This document shows positions 53,944-62,287 of a stretch of DNA of 64,000 nt, one piece after another. A program made the translations under genes and the position numbers. This DNA comes from Novosphingobium barchaimii LL02 (GTDB taxonomy: Bacteria; Pseudomonadota; Alphaproteobacteria; Sphingomonadales; Sphingomonadaceae), in the NCBI RefSeq assembly GCF_001046635.1, contig NZ_KQ130452.1:129001-193000 (forward strand), written 5' to 3'. The notes beneath the pieces were generated by a model. It had not been told where the DNA came from, searched no databases, and worked only from the letters and a program-made list of their open reading frames with translations. Each line of letters opens with the position of its first letter. The first letter of the stretch is position 1.

Positions 53944-55050
53944 TCACTCTGTGTTGCCGGCATCCGGGGTCTGCGCCGGGGCTTTGCGCCCCGGAGCCAG
54001 GAAGTGCCACGTCAGCAGCACCGGTTCGAGCACGGCCATGCCCACGAACACGCTGACAAGGCGCTGTATCGCCGGGCCGATCCGCGCGTCGGCGTAGCTG
54101 TCGGGCACCAGCACGACCAGCACCGCCAGCGTGAACTGCAGGCCCAGATAGGTCACCCGGGGAAGGCCGTTCTCGATGTGGCGGCCGATGACGATGCCGA
54201 TGCAGGTCCCCGCGATAAGCACCGGCGCGCTCCCCTGCGCCAGTAGCAGCACGGCAAGGGCCAGCGCGCCGCCGGCCATGCAGCCCAGCGCGCGGTGGAG
54301 CAGGCGGCGCGATACCGGAACGAAACCGCTGGCACCGATCCCGGCGACGGGCACGATCATCACCGCCATGATGGTGACCGCGGCCTGCGGCAACTCGGGC
54401 AAATCGAACAGTGCATGCAGCAGCGGCAACACGGCAATGGCCAGCCCCGCCTGCGCGGCATGGCGGGCCGCATGGGGCTGCCAGCGCATCCGGGCAGGCG
54501 CGGGCTTGCGGTCCGCCCACCAGCGCTTGCCCGCCAGCGCGCCCGCCGTCAGGCTGACGATGGTACAGGCGATGGTGCCTGCGATCACTTCCAGCAGCCG
54601 GGTCTGGGCGAAGCCGATAGTGTCGAGGTCGGGGCGGTCGATCTTGTCGAGCAGGATCATCTCGAAGGTCAGGCCGAACAGCAGCCAGGCATAAGCCCGC
54701 CGCGCGGTGAGCATGCCGTATAGCCCCACCGCACCCACCAGTGCGGCGGCGATCATCGAGAGCGGCAGCGAACGCGCCGCATATGGCACAACCGCCAGCG
54801 CAAGGCCTGAACCCAGAGCGGTGCCGGCGATGCGCATGACGCCGCGCAGCAGTGTTTCGGAAACGTCGCTCTTAAGCAGGACGAAGGCGCTGAACGCGGC
54901 CCATGATACCATGCCCGCGCCCATCGCATGGGCCAGCACGATTGCCAGCATCACCGAGGCCACGCAGGCCCATTCGTCCGCCATGCGCGGGCCGGGAGTG
55001 ACCAGAGCGCTTAGTTCGGTGCGCAGGCTGTCCTTGAGGGGCGCTTGCAA
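53944..55050 (-). CDS. FUSC family membrane protein
   Basis: A 368-residue protein with two sets of membrane helices, residues about 30-165 and 205-350. The layout is that of FUSC/aromatic acid exporter-like (YccS/AaeB) proteins, but without the long cytoplasmic domain of full-length members. The first half includes RGVMRIAGTALGSGLALAVV and the second RALGCMAGGALALAVLLL, equivalent repeat motifs. Probably an efflux channel; the substrate is unknown. Confidence 0.8.
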   Translation of the reverse strand: MQAPLKDSLRTELSALVTPGPRMADEWACVASVMLAIVLAHAMGAGMVSWAAFSAFVLLKSDVSETLLRGVMRIAGTALGSGLALAVVPYAARSLPLSMIAAALVGAVGLYGMLTARRAYAWLLFGLTFEMILLDKIDRPDLDTIGFAQTRLLEVIAGTIACTIVSLTAGALAGKRWWADRKPAPARMRWQPHAARHAAQAGLAIAVLPLLHALFDLPELPQAAVTIMAVMIVPVAGIGASGFVPVSRRLLHRALGCMAGGALALAVLLLAQGSAPVLIAGTCIGIVIGRHIENGLPRVTYLGLQFTLAVLVVLVPDSYADARIGPAIQRLVSVFVGMAVLEPVLLTWHFLAPGRKAPAQTPDAGNTE

Positions 55051-55101
55051 ATTCCCTCCACAGGGCGATTCGTCAACGAGGGTAGTCTCTATAAGCCGGT
55101 T

Positions 55102-55536
55102 CTACGCCGCAGCCTTCGCCGCATCGCTCGCGAGTTTGTCGACGCGCTCGTTCTCGACGTGGCCGCTATGGCCGCGTACCCATTGCCATTCGACCTTGTG
55201 GCGGCCCGATGCCTCGATCAGGTCGTGCCACAGGTCGGCATTGCGCACCGGCTGCTTGCTGGAATTGATCCAGCCCTTCTTTTTCCAGCCGTGGACCCAC
55301 TTGGTGATCCCGTCGATTACGTACTTGCTGTCGGTGTGGAGGGTGACCTCGCAGGGCTCTATCAGCGCGCCCAGCGCCTTGATCGCGGCGGTCATTTCCA
55401 TGCGGTTGTTGGTCGTGTCGGGCTCGCCGCCGGACATTTCCTTTTCGTGCTCACCCATGCGCAGCAATACCCCCCAGCCGCCGGGGCCGGGATTGCCCTT
55501 GCAGGCGCCGTCGGTGAAGATATCGACCTTCTTCAT
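55102..55536 (-). CDS. rnhA: Ribonuclease HI
   Basis: A 144-residue endonuclease cutting RNA in RNA-DNA hybrids. The active-site carboxylates are Asp9 (FTDGAC), Glu47 (NNRMEMTA), Asp69 (HTDSKYV) and Asp133 (ERVDKLA), with His123 in VRGHSGH. The basic handle region [11 protein letters not shown] is present. Its start overlaps the thrB stop by four bases; it closes the ispH-thrB-rnhA operon. Confidence 0.97.
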   Translation of the reverse strand: MKKVDIFTDGACKGNPGPGGWGVLLRMGEHEKEMSGGEPDTTNNRMEMTAAIKALGALIEPCEVTLHTDSKYVIDGITKWVHGWKKKGWINSSKQPVRNADLWHDLIEASGRHKVEWQWVRGHSGHVENERVDKLASDAAKAAA

Positions 55537-56537
55537 GAGCCGGAAATCTCCCCAAAGATGTTGGCGTTCGCCGGATCGGCATAGAATTCGAGACGCCGGG
55601 CGAAGGCCATCGGGTCCTTGGGCGTCACCAGCGCATCGGCCGGGGTGTTCAGCCAGTCGTAAGCGCGGGTGGCCAGGAAGCGCATCGCCGCGCCGCGTGC
55701 CAGCAGCGGCAGGGCGGCATGTTCGGCCGGGCTCAGCGGGCGCACGGCGCTGTAACCCGCCATCAGCGCATCGGAAAGCGCGGGCAGGAAACGAGTGCCG
55801 TCAGGGCTGAAGCACCAGGCTGCGTGAGTCACCGCAACGTCGTAGGCAAACAGATCGGTGCAGGCGAAGTAGAAATCGATGAGCCCTGTAACAGTGTCGC
55901 CCAGCATCAGGACATTGTCGGGAAACAGGTCGGCGTGGATGACGCCGCTCGGCAGATCGCGCGGCCAGCGGGCGGCGAGCAGGGCCAGTTCGCGCTCGAC
56001 GATATGGCCCAGTTCCGGGTGGATCGATTCGAGCCCCTCGCGCCCGCAGTCGCGCAGCAGTTGTTGCCAGTCGGCCAGCGCCAGCGAATTGGTGCGCGAA
56101 GCCGGGAAATCGGCTGCGGCCAGATGGATCTGAGCAAGCGCCCCGCCTACCGCGCGGGCCTGCGCCGGAGTGGGTTCGGAAACCGAGACGCCCGGCAGGA
56201 ACTCGATCAGCGCCAGCGCCTTGGTGCCTTCGGGCGTCTGGTGCAGGCGGTGGCTGGCGCCTTCGCTGTCATGCATGGTGCGCGGCACGGGGCAGTGCTT
56301 GGCGGCCAGATGGTCGAGCAGGTCAAGGAAGAACGGCAGTTCCGCCACTTCGGTCCGGCTCTCGTACATCGTCAGGATGAAGCGCCGCGCCGATCCGGCC
56401 GCATCCTGCGTCTCGATCAACCAGTTGCTATTGGAGACGCCCTCGGCGATGCCCTTGGCGGAAACCAGCGTGCCGACGTCGAACGCCGAGATGATGACGG
56501 CCATCTCCTCCGCGCCGAGCCGTGTGTAGACTGCCAT
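55533..56537 (-). CDS. thrB: Homoserine kinase (APH-fold type)
   Basis: A 334-residue kinase of the alphaproteobacterial ThrB type, unrelated in fold to GHMP ThrB. It phosphorylates homoserine in threonine synthesis. The Brenner-type motif is [11 protein letters not shown] (catalytic Asp) followed by LIDFYFA at the metal-binding position. N-terminal [12 protein letters not shown] and [17 protein letters not shown] are family hallmarks. The start at 56537 gives [12 protein letters not shown]. It lies 13 bases after ispH. Confidence 0.93.
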   Translation of the reverse strand: MAVYTRLGAEEMAVIISAFDVGTLVSAKGIAEGVSNSNWLIETQDAAGSARRFILTMYESRTEVAELPFFLDLLDHLAAKHCPVPRTMHDSEGASHRLHQTPEGTKALALIEFLPGVSVSEPTPAQARAVGGALAQIHLAAADFPASRTNSLALADWQQLLRDCGREGLESIHPELGHIVERELALLAARWPRDLPSGVIHADLFPDNVLMLGDTVTGLIDFYFACTDLFAYDVAVTHAAWCFSPDGTRFLPALSDALMAGYSAVRPLSPAEHAALPLLARGAAMRFLATRAYDWLNTPADALVTPKDPMAFARRLEFYADPANANIFGEISGS

Positions 56538-56550
56538 TGTTACGCGTCCT

Positions 56551-57543
56551 TCAGCCAACCAGCTGGCGGGGCAGCTTGAAGGTCATGTGTTCTTTCGTGG
56601 TCACGAATTCCTCGGCCTCCACGGCGCGCAGTTCTTTGATGCGCGTAATGACTTCGTTGACCAGTTCCTCCGGAGCGGAGGCACCGGCGGTGAGGCCAAT
56701 TGTATCGACCCCGTCCAGCCAGGCCGGATCGATCTCGCTCGCCCGCTGGATCAGCTGCGAGGCTGCGCCTTCGCGCTGGGCGACTTCCACGAGGCGCAGC
56801 GAGTTGGAACTGTTGGGCGCGCCGATCACCAGTACCAGCTGGCACTGCGGCGCGATCTGCTTGACGGCGGCCTGACGGTTGGACGTCGCATAGCAGATGT
56901 CCTCGGCCTTGGGCGCGATGACCTGAGGGAAGCGATCCTGGATCGCCTGGATGATCGCGGCGGTATCGTCGACCGACAGCGTGGTCTGCGATAGGTAGGA
57001 AAGCTCCGTCTCGGCATCAAATTCGAGGCGATCGACATCCTCGACCGTCTCGACGAGGGTCATGTTGCCGTCGGGGACCTGGCCGAAGGTGCCGATCACT
57101 TCCGGGTGCCCGGCGTGGCCGATGAACAGGATGTGGCGTCCAGCCTCGATCTGGCGTTCCGCCTGGCGGTGGACCTTGCTGACCAGTGGGCAGGTCGCGT
57201 CCAGCCACTCCAGACCGCGCTTGTTTGCGGCGGCGGGCACCGACTTGGGCACGCCGTGCGCGCTGAAGATCACTGGAACGCCATCAGGCACTTCGTCCAG
57301 TTCCTCGACGAAGACGGCGCCCTTGGCCTTCAGGCTGTCGACCACGAACTTGTTGTGGACGATTTCGTGGCGCACGTAGACCGGTGCCCCGTAGATCTCG
57401 ATCGCGCGTTCGACGATCTCGATCGCCCGGTCGACTCCGGCACAGAAGCCGCGCGGGGCGGCAATCAGCAGGCGGATGGGCAACAGGGCCTCGGATGAGC
57501 CGATTGCGGGCGACGACGTCGTGGACGGAAAGGGCGCGTTCAT
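56551..57543 (-). CDS. ispH: 4-hydroxy-3-methylbut-2-enyl diphosphate reductase
   Basis: A 330-residue iron-sulfur enzyme making IPP and DMAPP in the last MEP-pathway step. Cluster cysteines are Cys34 ([11 protein letters not shown]), Cys118 (DATCPLVSK) and Cys217 ([10 protein letters not shown]). Substrate-binding HxxH-type residues and the [12 protein letters not shown] segment are conserved. It heads the operon with thrB and rnhA. Confidence 0.97.
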   Translation of the reverse strand: MNAPFPSTTSSPAIGSSEALLPIRLLIAAPRGFCAGVDRAIEIVERAIEIYGAPVYVRHEIVHNKFVVDSLKAKGAVFVEELDEVPDGVPVIFSAHGVPKSVPAAANKRGLEWLDATCPLVSKVHRQAERQIEAGRHILFIGHAGHPEVIGTFGQVPDGNMTLVETVEDVDRLEFDAETELSYLSQTTLSVDDTAAIIQAIQDRFPQVIAPKAEDICYATSNRQAAVKQIAPQCQLVLVIGAPNSSNSLRLVEVAQREGAASQLIQRASEIDPAWLDGVDTIGLTAGASAPEELVNEVITRIKELRAVEAEEFVTTKEHMTFKLPRQLVG

Positions 57544-57611
57544 AATGGGCCCTCTAGCGCTTTGCCGCTTGCATCGCTAGGGCAAGCGCACGCCATCTCA
57601 AGGAAGTGACG

Positions 57612-58274
57612 ATGAATGCACGCCGCCTGACTGCCACTGTCCTGTGCTCCGCAGCTGCGATGTCCGCGCTGAGCGGGTGCAAGACCAAGGGGGAGATCGT
57701 GGTCGACCAGGGCGTGGGCATTACCTCGATACGCTCGAAGTGCCCGGCTGTCGGCATCCCCGAGTATACCGGCGACGTTACCCTGTTCCGCAGCGCGGGC
57801 GATCGCACCGCGCCGAACATCGACCTTGTCGCGGCGATGACCGACGTGCGCACCCAGTGCGACCAGGACGTCGGCGAAAAGGTGACCGCCAATATCGCCT
57901 TCCAGGTGCAGGCCCGCCGCAACGACACGTCCGGCGCCCGCCAGGTGACACTGCCGTACTTCGTGACCGTGCTGCAGGGCGGCAGCGCTGTCATCAGCAA
58001 GCGCGTGGGCAGCGTGACCGTGACCTTTGCCGACGGCGAACAGCGCGGACAGGTCAGCGGCAACGTCAACGCCTTCATCGACCGTGCCGCAGCCACCCTG
58101 CCGCAGGAAATCCGCGAACGGATCACCCGCAAGCGCAAGGCGGGCGACACCGATGCCGCCGTCGATCCTTTGTCGGATCCCGAAGTTAAGGCCGCCGTCG
58201 CGCGTTCCTCGTTCGAGGTGCTGGTCGGCTTCCAACTCGACGATGGCCAGCTGGCTTACAACGCCACGCGGTAA
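57612..58274 (+). CDS. Conserved lipoprotein of unknown function
   Basis: A 220-residue lipoprotein with lipobox SALSGC near residue 23. Two further cysteines (SKCPAVGIPEYTGDVTLF and TQCDQDVGEKV) could form a disulfide. The middle shows beta-rich segments (VTANIAFQVQARR, QVTLPYFVTVLQGGSAV) reminiscent of an immunoglobulin-like domain. GGAAG precedes the ATG at 57612. It is divergent from ispH. I recognise no functional family. Confidence 0.72.
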   Translation: MNARRLTATVLCSAAAMSALSGCKTKGEIVVDQGVGITSIRSKCPAVGIPEYTGDVTLFRSAGDRTAPNIDLVAAMTDVRTQCDQDVGEKVTANIAFQVQARRNDTSGARQVTLPYFVTVLQGGSAVISKRVGSVTVTFADGEQRGQVSGNVNAFIDRAAATLPQEIRERITRKRKAGDTDAAVDPLSDPEVKAAVARSSFEVLVGFQLDDGQLAYNATR

Positions 58275-58347
58275 GGCCGCCGTTGCGGCCAGAGGCTATG
58301 CTTCTGGCCCGCCTTGCGTCGGTCGACGGGGGCAGGTCGCCCAGTTT

Positions 58348-59121
58348 TCAACCTTGATCCTCCCGCGCAGCGTCGATTGCCGCGCGGGCGGCGGCTGCCA
58401 TGCGTTTGCGGTCTGCGCGGTCTTGCGGTCCCAATGGCGGCAGGAAATGCACGGTAAGTTCGACGGGGCGAAGGCGTGCAAGGATGCGAAATGCATTGTC
58501 CAGCCCCGGCTCCGAGCCGACCCATGCGATGTCCCGGCTTTCCGGGCCGTAATCCAGCCAGATCGGCTGAACCGGGATGGGAGCGGCCTCGGCATCATCC
58601 TCAAGCGCTGAAAGCAGCGAGGATTTGAATGCCAGCGTTTCATCGCCGTACGAGGTAGTGCCTTCCGGGAAGATCGTCAGGGCGCTTGCCTTGCGCAGGG
58701 CGCTGCGTACCTGATCTGCCTGGGTAGCGACGCTGCGCCGTTCGTGGCGGGCGATGAAGACGGTGTCGTTCAACCCGCACAGCCAGCGTAACGGGCCGAT
58801 CTGCGCCAGCCCGTCATGCGCCACAAAAGCGCTGCCGGTAAGTCCCGCCACGGCAGGGATGTCGATCCAGCTGACGTGATTGGCAAGGAAGAAGGTGCGC
58901 CGCGCCGGATGGGTTCCGCGTACGCTCAGGCGCACACCGGCAATGGCGGCAATGCTACGCAGGAACCAGCGCGGCACAGGATTGCGCGATGCGAACGGCG
59001 CGGCGATGTAATAGAGCGCGGTGCAGGCAACCAGCATCGCGAGCATCGCCGAAAGCCGAACGGCGATCAGCGGCCAGCCCCAGGGCGCGATGCGGCCCGG
59101 AGCGGGCAGGGCCGAGGTCAC
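58348..59121 (-). CDS. 1-acyl-sn-glycerol-3-phosphate acyltransferase (PlsC family)
   Basis: A 257-residue membrane-bound acyltransferase. The acceptor motif NHVSWID and the phosphate-binding FPEGTTS are visible, as is a membrane segment near 18-45. The family transfers an acyl chain to lysophosphatidic acid or an ornithine lipid. Its start overlaps the fur-like stop by four bases, so the two are cotranscribed. Confidence 0.88.
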   Translation of the reverse strand: MTSALPAPGRIAPWGWPLIAVRLSAMLAMLVACTALYYIAAPFASRNPVPRWFLRSIAAIAGVRLSVRGTHPARRTFFLANHVSWIDIPAVAGLTGSAFVAHDGLAQIGPLRWLCGLNDTVFIARHERRSVATQADQVRSALRKASALTIFPEGTTSYGDETLAFKSSLLSALEDDAEAAPIPVQPIWLDYGPESRDIAWVGSEPGLDNAFRILARLRPVELTVHFLPPLGPQDRADRKRMAAAARAAIDAAREDQG

Positions 59122-59564
59122 CTGCGCGGCGGGGCGACGATGCTTTCCGGGCGGTCGAGCTTGACGCCGAACAGTTCCATCCGGTGATCGACAAGGCGGA
59201 AGCCCAGACGCTCGGCAATTGTGCGCTGCAGCGCTTCGAGTTCAGGGTCGACGAATTCGATCACCTGGCCGGATTCGACGTCGATCATGTGATCGTGATG
59301 GGCTTCGGGCGCGGCTTCGTAGCGGGCACGGCCATCGCCGAAATCATGACGGTCGAGAATACCGGCTTCTTCGAACAGGCGCACGGTACGGTAGACCGTG
59401 GCGATCGAAATGCCGGGGTCTATCGCGGTGGCACGTTCGTGCAGCTTCTCGACGTCTGGATGGTCGGTGCTTTCCGACAGAACCTTGGCGATCACGCGGC
59501 GTTGTTCGGTGATGCGAAGGCCGCGTTCGGCGCAGAGGGCTTCAATGTCGATGGGCTGGTGCAC
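59118..59564 (-). CDS. fur: Fur family transcriptional regulator
   Basis: A 148-residue metalloregulator. The winged helix contains GLRITEQRRVIAKVLSESTDHPDVEKLHERA and SIATVYRTVRLFEEAG. The regulatory metal site is HHDHM at 89-93 with downstream His and Glu residues. The CxxC structural zinc motifs of E. coli Fur are absent, as in many alphaproteobacterial Fur/Mur proteins, so iron or manganese response is possible. The start chosen is GTG at 59564. The alternative GTG at 59594 lies inside a terminator-like hairpin. Confidence 0.85.
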   Translation of the reverse strand: MHQPIDIEALCAERGLRITEQRRVIAKVLSESTDHPDVEKLHERATAIDPGISIATVYRTVRLFEEAGILDRHDFGDGRARYEAAPEAHHDHMIDVESGQVIEFVDPELEALQRTIAERLGFRLVDHRMELFGVKLDRPESIVAPPRR

Positions 59565-59587
59565 GATAGACCTGTAAATATGAAAGA

Positions 59588-59617
59588 GGCGCACCGCCGT
59601 AGATAGGGCGGTGCGCC
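59588..59617 (-). terminator. Hairpin between mucR and fur
   Basis: An 11-bp perfect stem GGCGCACCGCC/GGCGGTGCGCC with an 8-base loop, followed on the minus strand by TCTTTC. It probably ends the mucR transcript. A weaker hairpin lies at 59677-59702. Confidence 0.6.
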
Positions 59618-59756
59618 AGCAATCACAACCGCAATGGGCGGTCTCTCAGCGAGCTGCTGCAGTGGTAGACACCTTTGTCCCCGAAAAAGCGGTTTTCGGG
59701 ACGTGAATGCAGATGCCTTCTGCGCCGCGCCGGCCAATCCGCCGCCGGTCAGCGGA

Positions 59757-60203
59757 TCAGGCTACGGCTGCCTTGGGCTTGCGGCCCCGGCGCACGTCGG
59801 GCTTGCGACCCAGGCCGATCTTCTTCGCCAGTTCGCGGCGCTTTTCGGCATAGTTGGGGGCAACCATCGGGTAGTCGGCGGGCAGATTCCAGCGCGCGCG
59901 GTAGTCATCCGGGGTCATGTTGTAGTGGGTCATGAGATGACGCTTGAGCATCTTCAGCTTCTTGCCGTCTTCGAGGCAGACGATGAAGTCGGGCTTGACC
60001 GAGGAACGGATCGAAACCGCAGGCTCGGGCTTTTCTTCGACGACCGGGGCAATGCCACCGAGGCCGGCGAGCGCGCCGTAGACGTTGGTGATCAGCGTCG
60101 GGAGATCTTCGACTGAAACGCTGTTGTTGCTTACGTGCGCGGATACGATGTCCGACGCCAGCGTGATCAACGTTTCGTTCATGTCGGGCTGGATATTATC
60201 CAT
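59757..60203 (-). CDS. Ros/MucR family zinc-finger regulator
   Basis: A 148-residue regulator. The prokaryotic zinc-finger domain reads IVCLEDGKKLKMLKRHLMTHYNM: Cys76, Asp79 in place of the second Cys, His89 and His93. The conserved DYRARWNLPADYPMVAPNYAEKRRELAKKIGLG follows. Ros/MucR proteins are H-NS-like silencers controlling exopolysaccharide and symbiosis or virulence genes. Residues 1-45 form the oligomerisation region. A C-terminal basic tail is rich in Lys and Arg. Confidence 0.92.
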   Translation of the reverse strand: MDNIQPDMNETLITLASDIVSAHVSNNSVSVEDLPTLITNVYGALAGLGGIAPVVEEKPEPAVSIRSSVKPDFIVCLEDGKKLKMLKRHLMTHYNMTPDDYRARWNLPADYPMVAPNYAEKRRELAKKIGLGRKPDVRRGRKPKAAVA

Positions 60204-60371
60204 TTTTATTGTCCTTTGGTGCGACCAAGTAGTTCGGGGGGTGGCAGGCCAATGAGGCCTTGCTCATCGTGCATTGGACCGTTTCGTTGTGAAGTGCAAG
60301 TTCATTTCAAATTTGCACACAATTCACGTATTCAGGCCAAAGACGCTGTCATCTATACTGGTTGTTACAAC

Positions 60372-60830
60372 TTAACCCATGTCACAGGCGAATGTAATCG
60401 CATCAAGGCGCTGACCGCCAGGGGTGCGATAGTACTCACGTCTTTCGCCAATGGCGTGAAATCCGACATTTCTGTAAAGTGATTCCGCCGGGTTACCGCG
60501 TCTCATTTCAAGAAGCAGGCGTTTGGCTCCGCGACTGCGGGCACCGATGCGCAGCGTTTCAAGCAGGGACCGGGCCAGTCCTTTGCTGCGATAATGCGGG
60601 TCAACCGCAATCAGAAGAAGTTCTTCTTCTTCATACCCCGTGCGCGACAAGAAAAACCCGGCTGCCGATTCGCCGTCAACCGGTTCGCGGCCCTGTGCAT
60701 TGACGAGGCTATAGTGGCAATTACCGAACTTGAGCGCGTCTTCGACTTGGCGTCGGTTCCACGCTTCCCCGTAAATCGGGTCGAAAGCGACCTCCATCAC
60801 CGCCAGGATCTGGTCGACGTCGTCGGTCAT
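60372..60830 (-). CDS. rimI: Ribosomal-protein-alanine N-acetyltransferase family GNAT
   Basis: A 152-residue GNAT acetyltransferase. The acetyl-CoA loop is IAVDPHYRSKGLARSLLETL, with conserved YRNVGFHAIGERREYY near the C-terminus. Position directly behind tsaB, with a four-base overlap, is the usual place of rimI in proteobacteria, which supports this assignment over other GNATs. It is the last gene of the nfuA-tsaB-rimI operon. Confidence 0.88.
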   Translation of the reverse strand: MTDDVDQILAVMEVAFDPIYGEAWNRRQVEDALKFGNCHYSLVNAQGREPVDGESAAGFFLSRTGYEEEELLLIAVDPHYRSKGLARSLLETLRIGARSRGAKRLLLEMRRGNPAESLYRNVGFHAIGERREYYRTPGGQRLDAITFACDMG

Positions 60831-61519
60831 GATGCCCCTAACGGCAGTTTCGCGTCTGGGGCACGGCCGTAGAGTGGTTGAGCGTCGACTGTCAGTACAT
60901 CCTCCGCCAACAACGAAAAGGCGCGTGCATCGGGCCACAGGGGGAGGGCTCGGCCGGTTCCGCGCGCTGCGACCAGCGCTTCGGCCTGGTTCCCGGCGAC
61001 GATATGCTCCACGGTTTCGATGGCGGCCGCACCGGGTGCGCGCGAGGTGAGCGGGCGGCAACTGGCGCCGTTGCTGCCGAATCCTTCGATGAACCATTCG
61101 CCGTGCCCGCCGGTCATGGCAACGCCCACCGCTTGCCCGCCTTCGGTATTGCGCGCCATTGCCGCGACGAGCGCAAGTGTCGGGTAGCCGACAAGGTCGG
61201 AGCCCCAGGCCAGCGCCAGCGCGCGTGCGGCGGCAAGGCCGACGCGCACACCCGTGAAACTACCGGGGCCGAGTGCGACGGCGATGCGGCTGGCCTGTCC
61301 GCGCTCCGGCAGTGCTGCGATCATCGGCACCAGTGCCTCGGCATGGCCGCGGCCCAACACACGGTAGTCACCTGCGATAAGGGTATCGCCAGCGAAAAGC
61401 GCGACAGAGCAGGCGTCGGTCGCACTGTCGATCACCAGTGTCGTCGCAGCCGGAGCCGGTTGCAAAGGCAGGGGTAAGTCCAGGGTGCCGGCCGTCACGC
61501 GTGGTCCTTCACGCAGCAT
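60827..61519 (-). CDS. tsaB: tRNA threonylcarbamoyladenosine biosynthesis protein TsaB
   Basis: A 230-residue ASKHA-fold protein needed for t6A modification of ANN-decoding tRNAs, as partner of TsaD. Hallmarks are LVIDSATDACSVALF, VALGPGSFTGVRVGLAAARALA and a degenerate C-terminal half. The N-terminal leader before the conserved region is about 25 residues, longer than usual. The start could be ATG at 61519 (13 bases after nfuA) or GTG at 61498. Confidence 0.91.
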   Translation of the reverse strand: MLREGPRVTAGTLDLPLPLQPAPAATTLVIDSATDACSVALFAGDTLIAGDYRVLGRGHAEALVPMIAALPERGQASRIAVALGPGSFTGVRVGLAAARALALAWGSDLVGYPTLALVAAMARNTEGGQAVGVAMTGGHGEWFIEGFGSNGASCRPLTSRAPGAAAIETVEHIVAGNQAEALVAARGTGRALPLWPDARAFSLLAEDVLTVDAQPLYGRAPDAKLPLGAS

Positions 61520-61532
61520 GCCCGAAGCCCGC

Positions 61533-62108
61533 TCAGGCCGCGCGCACTTCACTTACTTCGGGGACGTAATGTTTGAGCAGGCTCTCGATGCCCTGCTTGA
61601 GCGTGGCGCTGGACGACGGGCAGCCCGAGCAGGCACCCTGCATCGACAAGTAAACCACGCCTTCACGGAAGCCGCGATAGACGATGTCACCGCCGTCGTT
61701 GGCAACGGCCGGGCGCACGCGGCTTTCGATCAGTTCCTTGATCTGCTCGACGATGTCGGCATCCGCCGGATCGTCGCCGAAATCGTCATCTTCGGCCGGG
61801 ACGGAGAAGCCGGCCGCGCTGCCGCCCGCAAACAGCGGGGCTTCCGATACGAAATGATCCAGCAGGATCGAAACCACCTGGGGGCGCAGCGAAGGCCACT
61901 CGACGCCGGGCGCGGCAGTAACCGAGATGAACTCGGTACCGAAGAACACGCCCGTCACGTCGCCGAGGTCGAACAACGCTTCGGCCAGCGGCGATGCGGC
62001 CGCGTCCTCAGGCGATGTGAACTCGCGGGTGCCCGCCGGCATTACCTGCCGTCCGGGCAGGAATTTGAGCGTTGCGGGATTGGGCGTGGTTTCGGTTTCA
62101 ATAAACAT
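61533..62108 (-). CDS. nfuA: NifU-like iron-sulfur carrier protein
   Basis: A 191-residue two-domain carrier. The N-terminal Nfu_N domain (1-90: FIETETTPNPATLKFLPGR) and C-terminal NifU domain (about 115-185) hold Cys160 and Cys163 in GACSGCPSS. The pair binds a 4Fe-4S cluster delivered to client proteins. It heads the operon with tsaB and rimI and is divergent from the M16 gene. Confidence 0.93.
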   Translation of the reverse strand: MFIETETTPNPATLKFLPGRQVMPAGTREFTSPEDAAASPLAEALFDLGDVTGVFFGTEFISVTAAPGVEWPSLRPQVVSILLDHFVSEAPLFAGGSAAGFSVPAEDDDFGDDPADADIVEQIKELIESRVRPAVANDGGDIVYRGFREGVVYLSMQGACSGCPSSSATLKQGIESLLKHYVPEVSEVRAA

Positions 62109-62287
62109 GATCCTTGCGATTTAGGTGAAGTCGCCGAAGGGTCAAGGGCAAGACTTGTCGTAACGTGTTGCATTGTGTGGGGGGCGACGATTTTGTGTAA
62201 AATAGTCGACGTTAAGTGGCGTGCGTGCGGGTTCAGGGATGCGCTATTCACTGGCCCTTAAGGAAACCGCCCCCTATACCTTTTGCG

